A DNA stretch of 64,000 bases, taken from positions 272,468-336,467 of the forward strand of contig NZ_BMYR01000003.1 of the NCBI RefSeq assembly GCF_014652375.1. The letters are read 5' to 3'. Origin of the DNA: Alishewanella tabrizica (GTDB taxonomy: Bacteria > Pseudomonadota > Gammaproteobacteria > Enterobacterales > Alteromonadaceae). The notes beneath the pieces were generated by a model. The model was not told the DNA's origin. It did not search any database and saw nothing but the letters and a program-made list of their open reading frames with translations. Positions within the stretch are counted from its first letter, which is position 1, and each line of letters begins with the position of its first letter. A program made the translations under genes and the position numbers. Shown here in pieces: positions 63,930-64,000 of the stretch.

Positions 63930-64000
63930 CTAACAAACGTCTATGGACTCCCCCTCCATTGCAAGCACAAAGTGATCAAATTTGGCGGTGAATGACTGCA
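63930..64000 (-). CDS. Possible C-terminal end of an unidentified protein (partial)
   Basis: A minus-strand frame open from the right edge ends at TAG (63930-63932) and encodes QSFTAKFDHFVLAMEGESID followed by VC. It reads like protein, and a strong terminator follows 60 bases later in the same direction. Too short to name; another frame is also open for part of the way. Confidence 0.35.
   Translation of the reverse strand, partial: QSFTAKFDHFVLAMEGESIDVC

Noticed and set aside
63535..63991. Plus-strand ORFs of 75 and 96 aa at the right end
   Set aside because: They overlap the nhaC start, its promoter and terminator on the other strand, lack ribosome sites and show no family features.
63620..64000. 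Lysine riboswitch before nhaC
   Set aside because: The conserved aptamer blocks could not be found in the leader; the strong terminator at 63841 lies upstream of the promoter and belongs to another transcript.

Overview
The window reads as a chromosomal segment of a Gram-negative gammaproteobacterium, most likely from the Alteromonadales or Rheinheimera/Alishewanella-like group. This is an inference from gene order (tRNA-Ile2/rpoD/dnaG/rpsU//tsaD, ygiM//ygiF-glnE, tolC//nudF-yqiB-cpdA-yqiA-parE, parC-plsC-rraB), from families common in marine Alteromonadales (TIGR03643, TIGR03545, a DUF3083-type protein, two S9 peptidases), and from moderate GC. Most of the sequence is conserved housekeeping core.

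Layout. 0-12 kb: a truncated DUF502 membrane protein, a LysE-type exporter, PepD, lipocalin Blc, two small conserved proteins, two large S9 serine peptidases, a DHH phosphoesterase, a membrane-anchored XRE regulator and TspO. 12-18 kb: a tRNA-Ile2(CAU) whose likely promoter lies about 390 nt upstream, beyond a 155-bp tandem repeat that carries tRNA 5' fragments, followed by the macromolecular synthesis operon rpsU-dnaG-rpoD and the divergent tsaD. 18-25 kb: plsY, folB-folK-uppP, cca, the type II secretion accessory pair gspA-gspB and an HD-GYP protein with a degenerate motif. 25-30 kb: a PutA lacking the DNA-binding domain, divergent from an Lrp-type regulator, then a YgiM-like SH3 protein. 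30-38 kb: YgiF-like triphosphatase, glnE, a TcpQ-like orphan, an LpxL-type acyltransferase, tolC, nudF, yqiB and cpdA. 38-51 kb: yqiA, parE, a TPR protein wedged between parE and parC, parC, plsC, rraB, an Fsr-type MFS exporter, a TIGR03545 protein and a lipoprotein amidase. 51-58 kb: a copper/silver efflux operon (small Cys/His protein, CusB-like adaptor, very large CusA-like pump), richer in GC by eye. 58-60 kb: an AT-rich accessory pocket with tiny membrane proteins, a frameshifted MotA/TolQ/ExbB-like gene and an S26 signal-peptidase-like protein. 60-64 kb: a DUF3083-type protein, marC, an NhaC-type antiporter and possibly the end of another gene at the right edge.

How the parts work together. 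The core covers replication and transcription initiation (dnaG, rpoD, parE/parC), tRNA maturation (tsaD, cca), envelope lipids (plsY, plsC, lpxL-like, uppP), secretion and efflux (gspAB, tolC, the metal RND), nitrogen and proline metabolism (glnE, putA/lrp), and cAMP and nucleotide-sugar turnover (cpdA, nudF). No phage, IS element or CRISPR array was recognised. The least explained parts are the tRNA-leader repeat array (12.3-12.7 kb), the 58-60 kb pocket, the TPR gene inside the topoisomerase IV locus, and the enlarged metal pump.
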